Program-made: the position numbers and the translations under genes | Shown: positions 1 to 6,228 of the stretch, piece after piece | Layout of the letters: the number at the start of each line of letters is the position of its first letter | Numbering within the stretch: the stretch's first letter is position 1 | NCBI GenBank assembly: GCA_024464205.1 | Contig: JANHAI010000025.1 | Span: forward strand, 1 to 9,704 | DNA from: Candidatus Methanomethylicia archaeon | Lineage (GTDB): Archaea; Thermoproteota; Methanomethylicia; Methanomethylicales; Methanomethylicaceae | Reading direction: 5' to 3' | Length of the DNA stretch: 9,704 nt | Notes under the pieces: generated by a model | The model's database searches: none | The model's input: the letters and a program-made list of their open reading frames with translations, nothing else | Told to the model about the DNA's origin: nothing

Positions 1-1812
1 CTCAGGGGAAAGCCCTGGCTTAGTGAACTCCATGGCCAATGCCACCTCTTGAGATCGCAGCCTGTTTGCCTCTTTAATCACCTCAGCGACCACCCTTGGG
101 GACACCATCCTGTGCTTCTTGATCACCTCCATTACTTTTTCGGTCGTGACCTCCTCGCTCAGGTGGTAGGCGTATTGCTTCATGTGGACCCCCAACACAT
201 CTGCCCTCTCGGCATCCGTTCGGGGCAGAGGTATCTCGATCACATATGGCTCGAAACGGTTGATTATGGCCTCGTCTATCATCTCGAGCCTATTAGTGGC
301 TGCTATGACGATGACGTTCTCGAGTGGCTGCAGCCCGTCAAGCTCGGTCAATATCTGCGCCGTCAGCCGGTCACTAACCGGGTCCCCCCTCCTCTTGGCT
401 GCGATAACGTCGAACTCATCGAAGAAGACTATGCTTGGGGCGTTCCTCCTTGCTATTCCGAAGAGGTCCTTGATGTTCTTCTCCGGCTCGCCCACCCACT
501 TCGCGTTTATCAAGAGCTGGGCTGCTGGCACATAGAGGAAGGACGCGTCGCTTTCCTTCGCTATAGCCTTTGAGAGGTAGGTCTTCCCACAGCCAGGCTC
601 GCCCCACAGCAAGAAACCCTTCGGAGGGATCCAGCTCAGCTTTGAAGCCAGCTCTGAAGCGAGGCTCAAAGTGATTATCTTGAACAGCCTCTCCTTTATG
701 CCAAAGAGGCCGCCGATGTCCTTGTACCCCACAGTCGGCTTGATCTTCAGTACGGACGAAAGCACCTCGTCACTCTTCTCCTGCTCAGTGTACCCCCTCA
801 GCTCCCTTGATGCAAGCCTGAAGTCATCGGCAGTGACCGAATACTTTATCTCCTGTCTAGCTATCCTCCCAGCTATCCTTCGGAATATCATCTCTCTCAG
901 TGGCTCTATCTTTCTACTCCGTACCTTGTTGCATGCGTCTATCACGTCGAAAGGCGTTAGTTGCGTCTGCCTGTATGTGCTCACTGCCTTTTCCAATATC
1001 GAGAGAATCTCCTGCGGGTCGACGCTCTTCCACCCGTACTTCTGGAGCTCGGAGTTGAGGACAGCGAGGAGCATCTCCTTGCTGACCCCTTGGTCGAGGT
1101 CGAGTATCTGAGCCCTCCGCCTGATGTCCTCTCTTATGCCCTCGAACTTGTTTGTGGCAGCGATCACAACTATCCTCTGGTCGCTCGTCGTAATCTGGTT
1201 CATATACTCAACAAAAGTGTCCTGCACCCTCACGTCTTCACGATCGGTGCTCTGCATCGCTCGCTGGACCCTCATCCCTATGCTCTGGAACTCGTCAAAG
1301 AACACGACGCAAGGGACGTCTTTGGACTTTTTGAAGATGTAAGTGAGATTAAGCATTGACTGCCCATAATAGGGGTTGAAGATGTCGCTACCCATCACAG
1401 TGATGGGCTGTACATTCACGTTCTTATTTATGCCGTACTCAACTGCGTCCCTCATGCAAATGTTTGCCAATAGGGACTTCCCTGAACCGGTATCCCCCTT
1501 CAATAGAAAGAACTTTGGGGGCTCAGCGCCTTTGAATACCTCCAGCAAAGACTTGTCCTGGACTACGTGGTAGCCTATAGCGCTCATTATGAGCTGGTAC
1601 TCCCTGTCCCTCCCCACGAGATCGGTCCTTTTCTTCGGGAACTTTTTGTCCAGCTCAGACAGCCTCTTGGCTTTCTTTCTTGGGCTGAGCTGGGCGTTCC
1701 TCCACCTTTTGTAGTCCTTATTGGCCAGAAAAAGGGCTGGCGACAGCAATCTGCGTATCGAAGGGTGCTTTACCCACCACCTCTCTTCGTCCTCAGTCTT
1801 CATCAATGTCAT
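1..1812 (-). CDS. Tandem AAA ATPase (Cdc48/VCP-like, two AAA domains), C-terminus cut by window edge
   Basis: An open frame of 604 codons reads leftward from ATG 1812 (alternative ATG 1803) with no stop before the edge. Two AAA modules are visible. D1 has Walker A GDTGSGKS (about 106-113), Walker B VVFFDE (169-174) and a sensor-1 stretch VIAATNK followed by an arginine-rich REDIRRR. D2 has Walker A GEPGCGKT (404-411), Walker B IVFFDEFD (from 461) and IAATNR. D2 lacks the usual RPGRFD box: the sequence runs AIINRFEP, so the second-region-of-homology loop is shortened but keeps an Arg. There is no Cdc48-type N-domain, only about 60 basic, helical-looking residues. Such ATPases thread or remodel proteins as hexamers; the substrate is unknown. 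The start lies inside the end of the upstream membrane-protein gene (20-nt overlap, or 11 nt from ATG 1803), which suggests translational coupling and a shared job. Confidence 0.9.
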   Translation of the reverse strand, partial: MTLMKTEDEERWWVKHPSIRRLLSPALFLANKDYKRWRNAQLSPRKKAKRLSELDKKFPKKRTDLVGRDREYQLIMSAIGYHVVQDKSLLEVFKGAEPPKFFLLKGDTGSGKSLLANICMRDAVEYGINKNVNVQPITVMGSDIFNPYYGQSMLNLTYIFKKSKDVPCVVFFDEFQSIGMRVQRAMQSTDREDVRVQDTFVEYMNQITTSDQRIVVIAATNKFEGIREDIRRRAQILDLDQGVSKEMLLAVLNSELQKYGWKSVDPQEILSILEKAVSTYRQTQLTPFDVIDACNKVRSRKIEPLREMIFRRIAGRIARQEIKYSVTADDFRLASRELRGYTEQEKSDEVLSSVLKIKPTVGYKDIGGLFGIKERLFKIITLSLASELASKLSWIPPKGFLLWGEPGCGKTYLSKAIAKESDASFLYVPAAQLLINAKWVGEPEKNIKDLFGIARRNAPSIVFFDEFDVIAAKRRGDPVSDRLTAQILTELDGLQPLENVIVIAATNRLEMIDEAIINRFEPYVIEIPLPRTDAERADVLGVHMKQYAYHLSEEVTTEKVMEVIKKHRMVSPRVVAEVIKEANRLRSQEVALAMEFTKPGLSPE

Positions 1813-2620
1813 CGTACAACCCCCTCCATTTGCTTAGGCCATAAGCAACTGCCATCGCGAGCCCGAACCCCAATGCAAGCAATAAGTCGCCAACATAGAA
1901 AATGTAATTCATGCCAAAAATTCGCTGGAGGATTAGTAGACCCACCGTCCCTATCGATAGCAAGATGAAGATGCTCCATGCGGCATAGAAATAATATCTT
2001 ATGAGAACCGCGGCCGTCTCGAAAATCCTCCACCTCTTGACTTTTGACTTGTAATATCTTGTATCCATGAAGGAAGCTGCAGTGAAGATGGCCAGCACAA
2101 CAGCATATATCAGTATCCCCCAGAGCGGCATGACTGGCGCGTATACATAATTAAGGCTTACCGGCATGTAGACTGCGGCGTCATAATAAACGTCCCCCTC
2201 CAGCTGGACCATAGCCTTTGCAGGGAGATCAAGCATCTCCAACCTATGCGGAGCAGGCGGATCACCATTGATCAAGGTAACGTTGATCGATACAGCGCTC
2301 TCCGAAACCAACGATATGGCAAAATGGTAGATGCCGGATGTGAGGTTGACTGCCCTTACATCGACAGCGCCTCGGGTCACATCAGACGTTTCCTGCAGAC
2401 TTTGAAATACCAGGGAGGTGTCATTCTTCGAGAACGCGAGAGTAACGGGGCTGCTGCTCGAATATTCGAACCTTATGACGTCATTCGTTGTATACACCCT
2501 TATTGGCTGGAGCCTCACAACTATTCCATCGAAGGCATTAGATGATGCGCCCAACACAAAGCAAAGTACCATGACTGCTACAAAAAATGAGGCGATCCGC
2601 CCGAGATTGTGCTCTGACAT
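1793..2620 (-). CDS. Membrane protein with one exported domain and four predicted TM helices, unknown function
   Basis: I do not recognise the family. From ATG 2620 the product is 275 residues. An N-terminal hydrophobic helix (about 9-27) acts as signal peptide or anchor. A polar, Ser/Thr-rich, probably beta-sheet domain of about 140 residues follows (28-165) with three N-x-T sequons (NDT, NLT, NVT), consistent with surface exposure and archaeal N-glycosylation. Three more hydrophobic helices lie at about 166-185, 212-231 and 240-262, and the tail is acidic (DDIDED). The frame extends 21 codons upstream to a GTG at 2683 that overlaps the stop of the preceding gene. I prefer ATG 2620 because it puts the signal sequence at the N-terminus, follows a GGATGG element and lies downstream of a TATA-like stretch flanked by direct repeats. 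Its stop overlaps the start of the AAA ATPase gene, so the two are probably co-translated and may form one membrane-associated machine. Confidence 0.8.
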   Translation of the reverse strand: MSEHNLGRIASFFVAVMVLCFVLGASSNAFDGIVVRLQPIRVYTTNDVIRFEYSSSSPVTLAFSKNDTSLVFQSLQETSDVTRGAVDVRAVNLTSGIYHFAISLVSESAVSINVTLINGDPPAPHRLEMLDLPAKAMVQLEGDVYYDAAVYMPVSLNYVYAPVMPLWGILIYAVVLAIFTAASFMDTRYYKSKVKRWRIFETAAVLIRYYFYAAWSIFILLSIGTVGLLILQRIFGMNYIFYVGDLLLALGFGLAMAVAYGLSKWRGLYDDIDED

Positions 2621-2642
2621 TTTACCATCCAGAAAGTTGCTT

Positions 2643-2665
2643 CTAGTACAATTATTGCTAGTACA
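2643..2665. repeat. 8-bp direct repeat flanking a TATA-like element
   Basis: CTAGTACA occurs at 2643-2650 and again at 2658-2665, a 15-bp period. The AT-rich spacer, read on the minus strand, is CAATAAT, a possible TATA-like element about 30 nt before ATG 2620 of the membrane-protein gene. The arrangement fits a small operator that could hide the promoter, but an 8-bp repeat can also arise by chance. Confidence 0.35.
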
Positions 2666-2679
2666 CCAATCTAAACTTT

Positions 2680-2904
2680 TCACAGCTCGACCATTGTTTC
2701 GGTCTTCAATACCCCTTCTATAGCGCTAACCGCCTTGACAAGCGTTCCAACCTCTTCTCGCTTCTCCACCTCGCAAAAGGCGACGACATCGAACCTCCCA
2801 AAAGTCGGGAACACTTCACGCACTGACGGCATCTTCTCCAGCTTCTTCACGACGTCAAACACGGATACTTTCTCGGCGTTTATCAGCATGCAGATCTGTA
2901 CCAT
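2680..2904 (-). CDS. Stand-alone Lrp/AsnC ligand-binding (RAM) domain protein, copy 2
   Basis: This is a product of about 74 residues made only of the alpha/beta effector-binding domain that sits at the C-terminus of Lrp/AsnC regulators; there is no helix-turn-helix. Visible family marks are the opening strand QICMLINAEK, a helix VVKKLEKMPSVREVFPTFG, the central FDVVAFCEVE strand, and the closing IEGVLKTETMVEL. In this family such domains dimerise and then form larger rings that bind amino acids between subunits. ATG 2904 is preceded by a purine-rich GAGGAGAGGG; an in-frame TTG at 2907 is an alternative. It starts 12 nt after its paralogue, with which it probably forms an operon. What it senses is unknown. 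Without a DNA-binding domain it must act through a partner, such as a full-length Lrp protein or an enzyme. Confidence 0.85.
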   Translation of the reverse strand: MVQICMLINAEKVSVFDVVKKLEKMPSVREVFPTFGRFDVVAFCEVEKREEVGTLVKAVSAIEGVLKTETMVEL

Positions 2905-2916
2905 CAAACCCTCTCC

Positions 2917-3147
2917 TCAAAGCAGCGTCTCTATAAGCGTCTCAGTAGAGACTACGCCGTTAATCCTGGCTATGCTGTATACCGTCATCCCTAGCTTCTC
3001 GAGGCTCTTGAATTCGCACTCAGCTACGACGTCAAAAGCTCCCAAGACCTCAAAGCCCCTTTTTATTCCTCCCATCCCGAGGACCGTCTTCAGCACTTCG
3101 GGCGGAGTTCCCGGTTTACAGTGGATCATTATGCAGGCGAGCGGCAT
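2917..3147 (-). CDS. Stand-alone Lrp/AsnC ligand-binding (RAM) domain protein, copy 1
   Basis: This 76-residue product is again only the Lrp/AsnC effector domain. It opens with LACIMIHCKPGTPPEVLKTV, has a central GAFDVVAECEFKSLEKLG core, and ends NGVVSTETLIETLL. It is clearly paralogous to the next gene but divergent, so the two may form a hetero-oligomer rather than be redundant. ATG 3147 lies 28 nt from the centre of a good archaeal TATA box (minus strand, around 3175), the spacing expected for a leaderless message. It lies downstream of the corrinoid/MetE/MtrH cassette, 146 bp away and with its own promoter. A role in sensing methionine or another amino acid for that cassette is inference only. 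Confidence 0.87.
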   Translation of the reverse strand: MPLACIMIHCKPGTPPEVLKTVLGMGGIKRGFEVLGAFDVVAECEFKSLEKLGMTVYSIARINGVVSTETLIETLL

Positions 3148-3170
3148 ACCTCAAGCTCCCCTTACCATAA

Positions 3171-3186
3171 GGTATAAAGTTTCTAA
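3171..3186 (-). promoter_or_regulatory. TATA/BRE-like promoter for the RAM-domain gene pair
   Basis: Read on the minus strand, a purine-rich BRE-like TAGAAA precedes CTTTATACC. The TATA centre is about 28 nt before ATG 3147, the spacing for a leaderless archaeal transcript. A weak TACC-ATAA-GGTA dyad overlaps it. Confidence 0.55.
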
Positions 3187-3293
3187 TTAGCCTTGCCATG
3201 CCTCACTTAGATCCTATTGCCTACTGAAACGTATGCAGCGCAGCGTTAGTTGCTGCAGTATTGCGCGATCCCGTTGCTGGGCCCGCCCTTACA

Positions 3294-4178
3294 TCAAAGC
3301 TTTGGAAGGAAAGTGTAAAGGGGGTGCCTCTTATCCGAGATCTTGTTCCCGGCGAGCCTGCTGCCATAAGCCTTTATCGCTTCTACTATCGCTGTAGCCT
3401 CGAAAAGGTAGGTTGCGGCTTTAAGGGGGCCGTAAAGGATGAAGTCTGCCCCCGCGCCCTGCATCATGGTGTTGAGCGCCACATTTATGGCCCTGGCGCT
3501 CTTCCGCGTTATCTTTTTGCATACGAGGGGCTGGTAGGCCGCGTTCGAAGGCGCACACCCGGCGGCGAGCCCAAGCACGCTCTTGACCATCTTTATGGTT
3601 TCCAACGCCAAATATGCGCTTGTGAAGTCCATTATGCCTACGTCCACTGCTGCCCTCGCTATGCCTGCGTCCTCGCACTTGGCAAGAAGGCTGCCCTTCA
3701 GCAGCTTGATCTTGTCTTCGGGGTAGATCGCAGATGGATCGAGTGTCTGAAGTATCGCAAACCTGATTCCGCACCTCTTCATGACTTGGAGCTCAGAATC
3801 TGCCGTGCACGAAGATATCGAGTTCACGCCGCACCTCTCGACTATCCCGAGATCGACCGCTTTCTCATAACCTCTGATCCTCGTCTCTTCGTTCAGCCCC
3901 CCTATCAGTATCGGGTCTTCAGTCATTGACGAGAGGACAGATAAGTAGCTCTCAATTGCTTCAGGCGTCTCTGCGATGAGATCTACCGCATGATCGAGCC
4001 CAACTCTTCTCTTCAACGCCTCAACGGCCCTGAGCTCGCAGCTCAGCTTCTTGCAGTCAACCACGCCTCTGTTGTGGTCCTTTACTTTTCTATCACCTTT
4101 GTAGAATAGGCTGCCTATTAGGAGAGGCTTGCCAGTGCCAACCGCTGCTTTACCAATTGAATAAGGGAGAGGTTCCAT
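3294..4178 (-). CDS. MtrH-family methyltransferase (methyl-H4MPT:corrinoid methyltransferase candidate)
   Basis: The 294-residue protein resembles subunit H of tetrahydromethanopterin S-methyltransferase (about 310 residues in methanogens). MtrH has a TIM-barrel fold and moves a methyl group from methyl-H4MPT to cob(I)amide. Family marks are the N-terminal KPLLIGSLFYKGDRKV, the central DLIAETPEAIESYL, the NEETRIRGYEKAVDLGI stretch, GVNSISS and an AILQTLDP strand. No other Mtr subunit (A-G) is nearby, so this is not the energy-conserving membrane complex. Stand-alone MtrH homologues also occur with soluble corrinoid proteins in methylotrophic systems, for example the glycine-betaine-linked MtgA type. 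The neighbours here are a corrinoid protein and a core methionine synthase, which suggests the methyl group is destined for methionine. It follows metE after 93 bp, so it could be co-transcribed or have its own weak promoter. The family call is secure; donor and direction are inferred. Confidence 0.87.
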   Translation of the reverse strand: MEPLPYSIGKAAVGTGKPLLIGSLFYKGDRKVKDHNRGVVDCKKLSCELRAVEALKRRVGLDHAVDLIAETPEAIESYLSVLSSMTEDPILIGGLNEETRIRGYEKAVDLGIVERCGVNSISSCTADSELQVMKRCGIRFAILQTLDPSAIYPEDKIKLLKGSLLAKCEDAGIARAAVDVGIMDFTSAYLALETIKMVKSVLGLAAGCAPSNAAYQPLVCKKITRKSARAINVALNTMMQGAGADFILYGPLKAATYLFEATAIVEAIKAYGSRLAGNKISDKRHPLYTFLPKL

Positions 4179-4271
4179 GGGCTTGCCCTTCTTTTCCGCA
4201 GTATACCATCGCTTAAGCTACAGGAAGGGAATCTAATATCCTTTTCACGTCAAGCCACCCGCAAGAGGGCA

Positions 4272-5174
4272 TCATTCGAGCTCTTTGGCCATCCCCCTCA
4301 ATGCCATGACCATGTTCCTCAGTTTCCCCTTGGCAGCCTCCCTCTCGAGCGAGCGGAGACCGCAGTCTGGGTGGATCGAGGATATGTTCTCGACGCCGTA
4401 AGCACCTGCTGCCTTCCTGATTATCGACGAAATCGCTTCTTTGCTCTCGACATTTCCGTCTGTCGAGCTAACACAACCTATCCCAAGCTTCTTCCCATAG
4501 TCCTCAAGCGCTTTCCTCTCGACATTGTCAAAATTGCTAAGGCTGTCCTTGAATGCAATGCTGATCACATCCATGCCGTCGATCTGGACCATGGATTGGA
4601 AAACTCCCCTAAGGCTACCGCAGACGTGCAACGCTTTCGTCCCCCTTATCCCATTGAAGATGTTCTCAAGAGCCTTCCTCCCGAGATCCATGGGCGCCCC
4701 TATCGAGAAGCTAGGCTCATCGATCTGAAAATTCATGAATCCTTCCTTCTGAATGAGCTGGCATTCTGCGACTAGCGCATTCGAGATGTCCTGGTAGAGC
4801 GCCTGATCCCTGTAGCTCTTGTAAGGGGCGCTCGGCTTCAGCTCTGAGAAAAAAGCCATCGTCACCGGCCCAGTAATTATCGCCTTGACGTCAGCTCTGC
4901 CATCAGAAAGCCTCCTCGCGAATGCTAAATCTGCGGGCAACGGCGTCTCCTCTGGAGGCATGATTTTGCCAACAATGTATGATCTGCCGTCATTGACCTC
5001 AAAGCCAGGGATATGATCCGCAAAGTAAGCCACCATGTCTTTCCTTGTCTGCCCGTCGCTTATCAGATCGATGCCGGCATCAAGCTGGTCTTGAACCGCC
5101 GCCCTGATGGCATCGAAACCATCGCCCACGACTGGGTAGCTCCCAATGACTGTGGTTCTGATTTTCATTGCCAA
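4272..5174 (-). CDS. Core (folate-domain-less) MetE-type methionine synthase
   Basis: At about 300 residues this is only the C-terminal catalytic barrel of cobalamin-independent methionine synthase (full MetE is about 750). Such core enzymes transfer a methyl group from a methyl-corrinoid to homocysteine; known families are MesA, MesB, MesC and MesD. Visible motifs are TTVIGSYPVVG (start), SDGQTRKDMVAYF, QIDEPSF (Asp152, the homocysteine-binding Asp position), HVCGS (His183 and Cys185, zinc ligands) and HPDCGLRSL (Cys271, third zinc ligand). The fourth ligand of classical MetE, a Glu 24 residues after the His, aligns with Ala207 here; Asp210 is close by. I numbered from TTG 5174, which has GGGGGT about 9 nt upstream; ATG 5168 would give a protein two residues shorter and is equally possible. 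It starts 3 bp after the corrinoid gene stops, so the two are tightly coupled. Which Mes family it belongs to cannot be fixed by eye. Confidence 0.88.
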   Translation of the reverse strand: MAMKIRTTVIGSYPVVGDGFDAIRAAVQDQLDAGIDLISDGQTRKDMVAYFADHIPGFEVNDGRSYIVGKIMPPEETPLPADLAFARRLSDGRADVKAIITGPVTMAFFSELKPSAPYKSYRDQALYQDISNALVAECQLIQKEGFMNFQIDEPSFSIGAPMDLGRKALENIFNGIRGTKALHVCGSLRGVFQSMVQIDGMDVISIAFKDSLSNFDNVERKALEDYGKKLGIGCVSSTDGNVESKEAISSIIRKAAGAYGVENISSIHPDCGLRSLEREAAKGKLRNMVMALRGMAKELE

Positions 5175-5177
5175 AGT

Positions 5178-5819
5178 TCACTGACCCCCTCTGCAGAAGC
5201 CCTTTGCGATCCTGATCGCATCCTCGCCGCTGCTCCCGAAGGCGTCAGCCCCTATTTCCTTGGCAACCTTATTACTCATCGCTGCGCCGCCAACCATCAC
5301 TTTCATGCGCGGATCTACAGCTTTCGCTCTTGCGATGATCTCTGCCGCCTTCCTGATGTCCGAAGTGAGTAGAACAGAGAGCGCCAGAAGATCAGCCCCC
5401 CCGTTCTCTTTTATTAGCCTCTCAGCTTTCTCGGGAGTAAGCATAATACCAAGATCAAGAACGTCGAAGCCTTCTGCTATCAGCATCGAAGTGATTATCG
5501 TCTTCCCGATGTCGTGGGGACCTAGCGAACCTATGGCCACCCTTTTTTTCTGGGAGTCTTTGTCGCCAGACCTTTTTATCATCGGGATCACGAAGGCAAG
5601 CGCGCTCTTCGCAGCATTCGCTGCCCTAACGACCTCCGGCAGAAAGAGCTCTTTCCTTTCGAACATGTCCCCTACATCCCTGAGCCCCGCGGAAATTGCG
5701 TCGATGATCTCGCCAGCACCAAGCCCTGCATCAACGCCCTCTTTGGCCAGCCTTGTTGCGACCTCAGCATCTTGATTTATGATCGAATCTTTCAGCCTCA
5801 ACAGTATCTCGTCACCCAT
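5178..5819 (-). CDS. Corrinoid (B12-binding) methyl-carrier protein
   Basis: The 213-residue protein has the two-part layout of MtaC/MtmC/MetH-type methyl carriers. An N-terminal helical cap (about 1-85) contains FLPEVVRAANAAKSAL, and a Rossmann-like B12 domain (about 92-210) follows. The lower-ligand His is His102 in GPHDIGK, the Ser of the ligand network is in ALSVLLTS (Ser148), and VMVGGAAMS is the nucleotide-tail glycine pair. The usual signature reads DxHDIGKN; here it is GPHDIGKT, so the Asp that hydrogen-bonds the ligand His is replaced by Gly and the loop before it is about two residues shorter. It is the first gene of the leftward block, probably carrying methyl groups between the MtrH-like protein and core MetE. 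No reductive reactivase (RamA/RACo-like) is visible in the window. Methylated-amine or methanol substrate genes are also absent, which argues against a plain methylotrophy operon. Confidence 0.9.
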   Translation of the reverse strand: MGDEILLRLKDSIINQDAEVATRLAKEGVDAGLGAGEIIDAISAGLRDVGDMFERKELFLPEVVRAANAAKSALAFVIPMIKRSGDKDSQKKRVAIGSLGPHDIGKTIITSMLIAEGFDVLDLGIMLTPEKAERLIKENGGADLLALSVLLTSDIRKAAEIIARAKAVDPRMKVMVGGAAMSNKVAKEIGADAFGSSGEDAIRIAKGFCRGGQ

Positions 5820-5842
5820 CTGGAATAAACCCCCAAATTTCT

Positions 5843-5862
5843 ATGTGGATATGACGCCACAT
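5843..5862. promoter_or_regulatory. ATGTGG-N8-CCACAT dyad in the leader of the corrinoid gene
   Basis: A perfect 6-bp inverted repeat (5843-5848 and 5857-5862) with an 8-bp centre lies 24 bp upstream of the corrinoid start and close to its predicted transcription start. It is sized and placed like an operator for a dimeric repressor, or it could form a short leader hairpin. No known binding consensus was recognised. Confidence 0.4.
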
Positions 5863-5885
5863 TGCCCAAACCGATCTCATCCCTT

Positions 5886-5900
5886 GCATATACCCCTTCC
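5886..5900 (-). promoter_or_regulatory. TATA-like promoter for the corrinoid/metE operon
   Basis: On the minus strand, purine-rich GAAGGG is followed by GTATATGC. The expected start of transcription, about 25 nt downstream, is near 5864, which gives a leader of about 45 nt with GGGGG at 5834-5830 as a possible ribosome-binding site. That leader is too short for a cobalamin or SAM riboswitch. Confidence 0.45.
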
Positions 5901-5910
5901 CTTCTCGGTG

Positions 5911-5926
5911 CAAATAGTTAAATACA
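5911..5926 (+). promoter_or_regulatory. TATA/BRE-like promoter for the ACT-serB operon
   Basis: CAAATAG followed by TTAAATACA resembles an archaeal BRE plus TATA box. Transcription would start around 5948, within a few bases of the TTG/GTG start codons at 5952 and 5955, which fits a leaderless message. It lies back to back with the corrinoid promoter, so the two operons share one regulatory region of about 130 bp. Confidence 0.55.
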
Positions 5927-5951
5927 TTTTCTTGATAATGGTCTTTGACAT

Positions 5952-6224
5952 TTGGTGGAAGATGTGGCGGACAAATACGTCGTGATCATAGCGATCGGTC
6001 CAGACAGATCAGGGCTCATAGCTGAGATCACATCTGTGATTGCTGACTTTGGGTGCAATATAGAAGACATGGACCAGGTTGTTATGCACGGCATCTTCAT
6101 CTTGTCGCTCTTGGTGAACATATCCCCTGATGTATCGGTCTTGGAGAAGATGAGGACCAAGCTCCAGTACAGGTGCCATGAGCTCGGGCTGGAGGTGACA
6201 TTCTATTACGCAGGCACCAAGTAA
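5952..6224 (+). CDS. Stand-alone ACT domain protein
   Basis: The 90-residue product is a single ACT domain: first strand YVVIIAIGPDRSGL, the GLIAEITSVIADFGCNIEDMDQ helix-turn-strand with the conserved Gly at the ligand-binding turn, and the closing LEVTFYYAGTK. ACT domains bind small ligands, often amino acids, at dimer interfaces. The start is uncertain: TTG 5952, GTG 5955 and GTG 5964 are all in frame, and the TATA spacing favours the first two as leaderless starts. It ends 4 nt before the ACT-SerB gene, in another frame, and the pair reproduces the two-ACT arrangement found at the N-terminus of long SerB proteins. It probably pairs with the ACT domain of SerB to make a serine-sensing unit, or is the broken-off first domain of that protein. 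Confidence 0.87.
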   Translation: MVEDVADKYVVIIAIGPDRSGLIAEITSVIADFGCNIEDMDQVVMHGIFILSLLVNISPDVSVLEKMRTKLQYRCHELGLEVTFYYAGTK

Positions 6225-6228
6225 GTTC

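Noticed and set aside
2621..2683. GTG start of the membrane protein overlapping the RAM gene stop
   Set aside because: It would add 21 polar residues with two Cys before the signal helix, and no ribosome-binding site is seen; kept only as an alternative.
3234..3257. TGCAGC...GCTGCA hairpin after the MtrH-like gene
   Set aside because: A 6-bp stem with a 12-nt loop and no T-run; too weak to call a terminator.
3148..3293. tRNA or small RNA gene in the 146-bp gap
   Set aside because: No cloverleaf or T-arm pattern is visible; the gap is explained by gene ends and a promoter.
3261..3929. 222-codon plus-strand frame
   Set aside because: It is antisense to the MtrH-like gene; its composition mirrors the codons of that gene and no domain is visible.
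5820..5864. Possible cobalamin or SAM riboswitch ahead of the corrinoid gene
   Set aside because: The predicted leader is about 45 nt and shows no B12-box or SAM-aptamer core.
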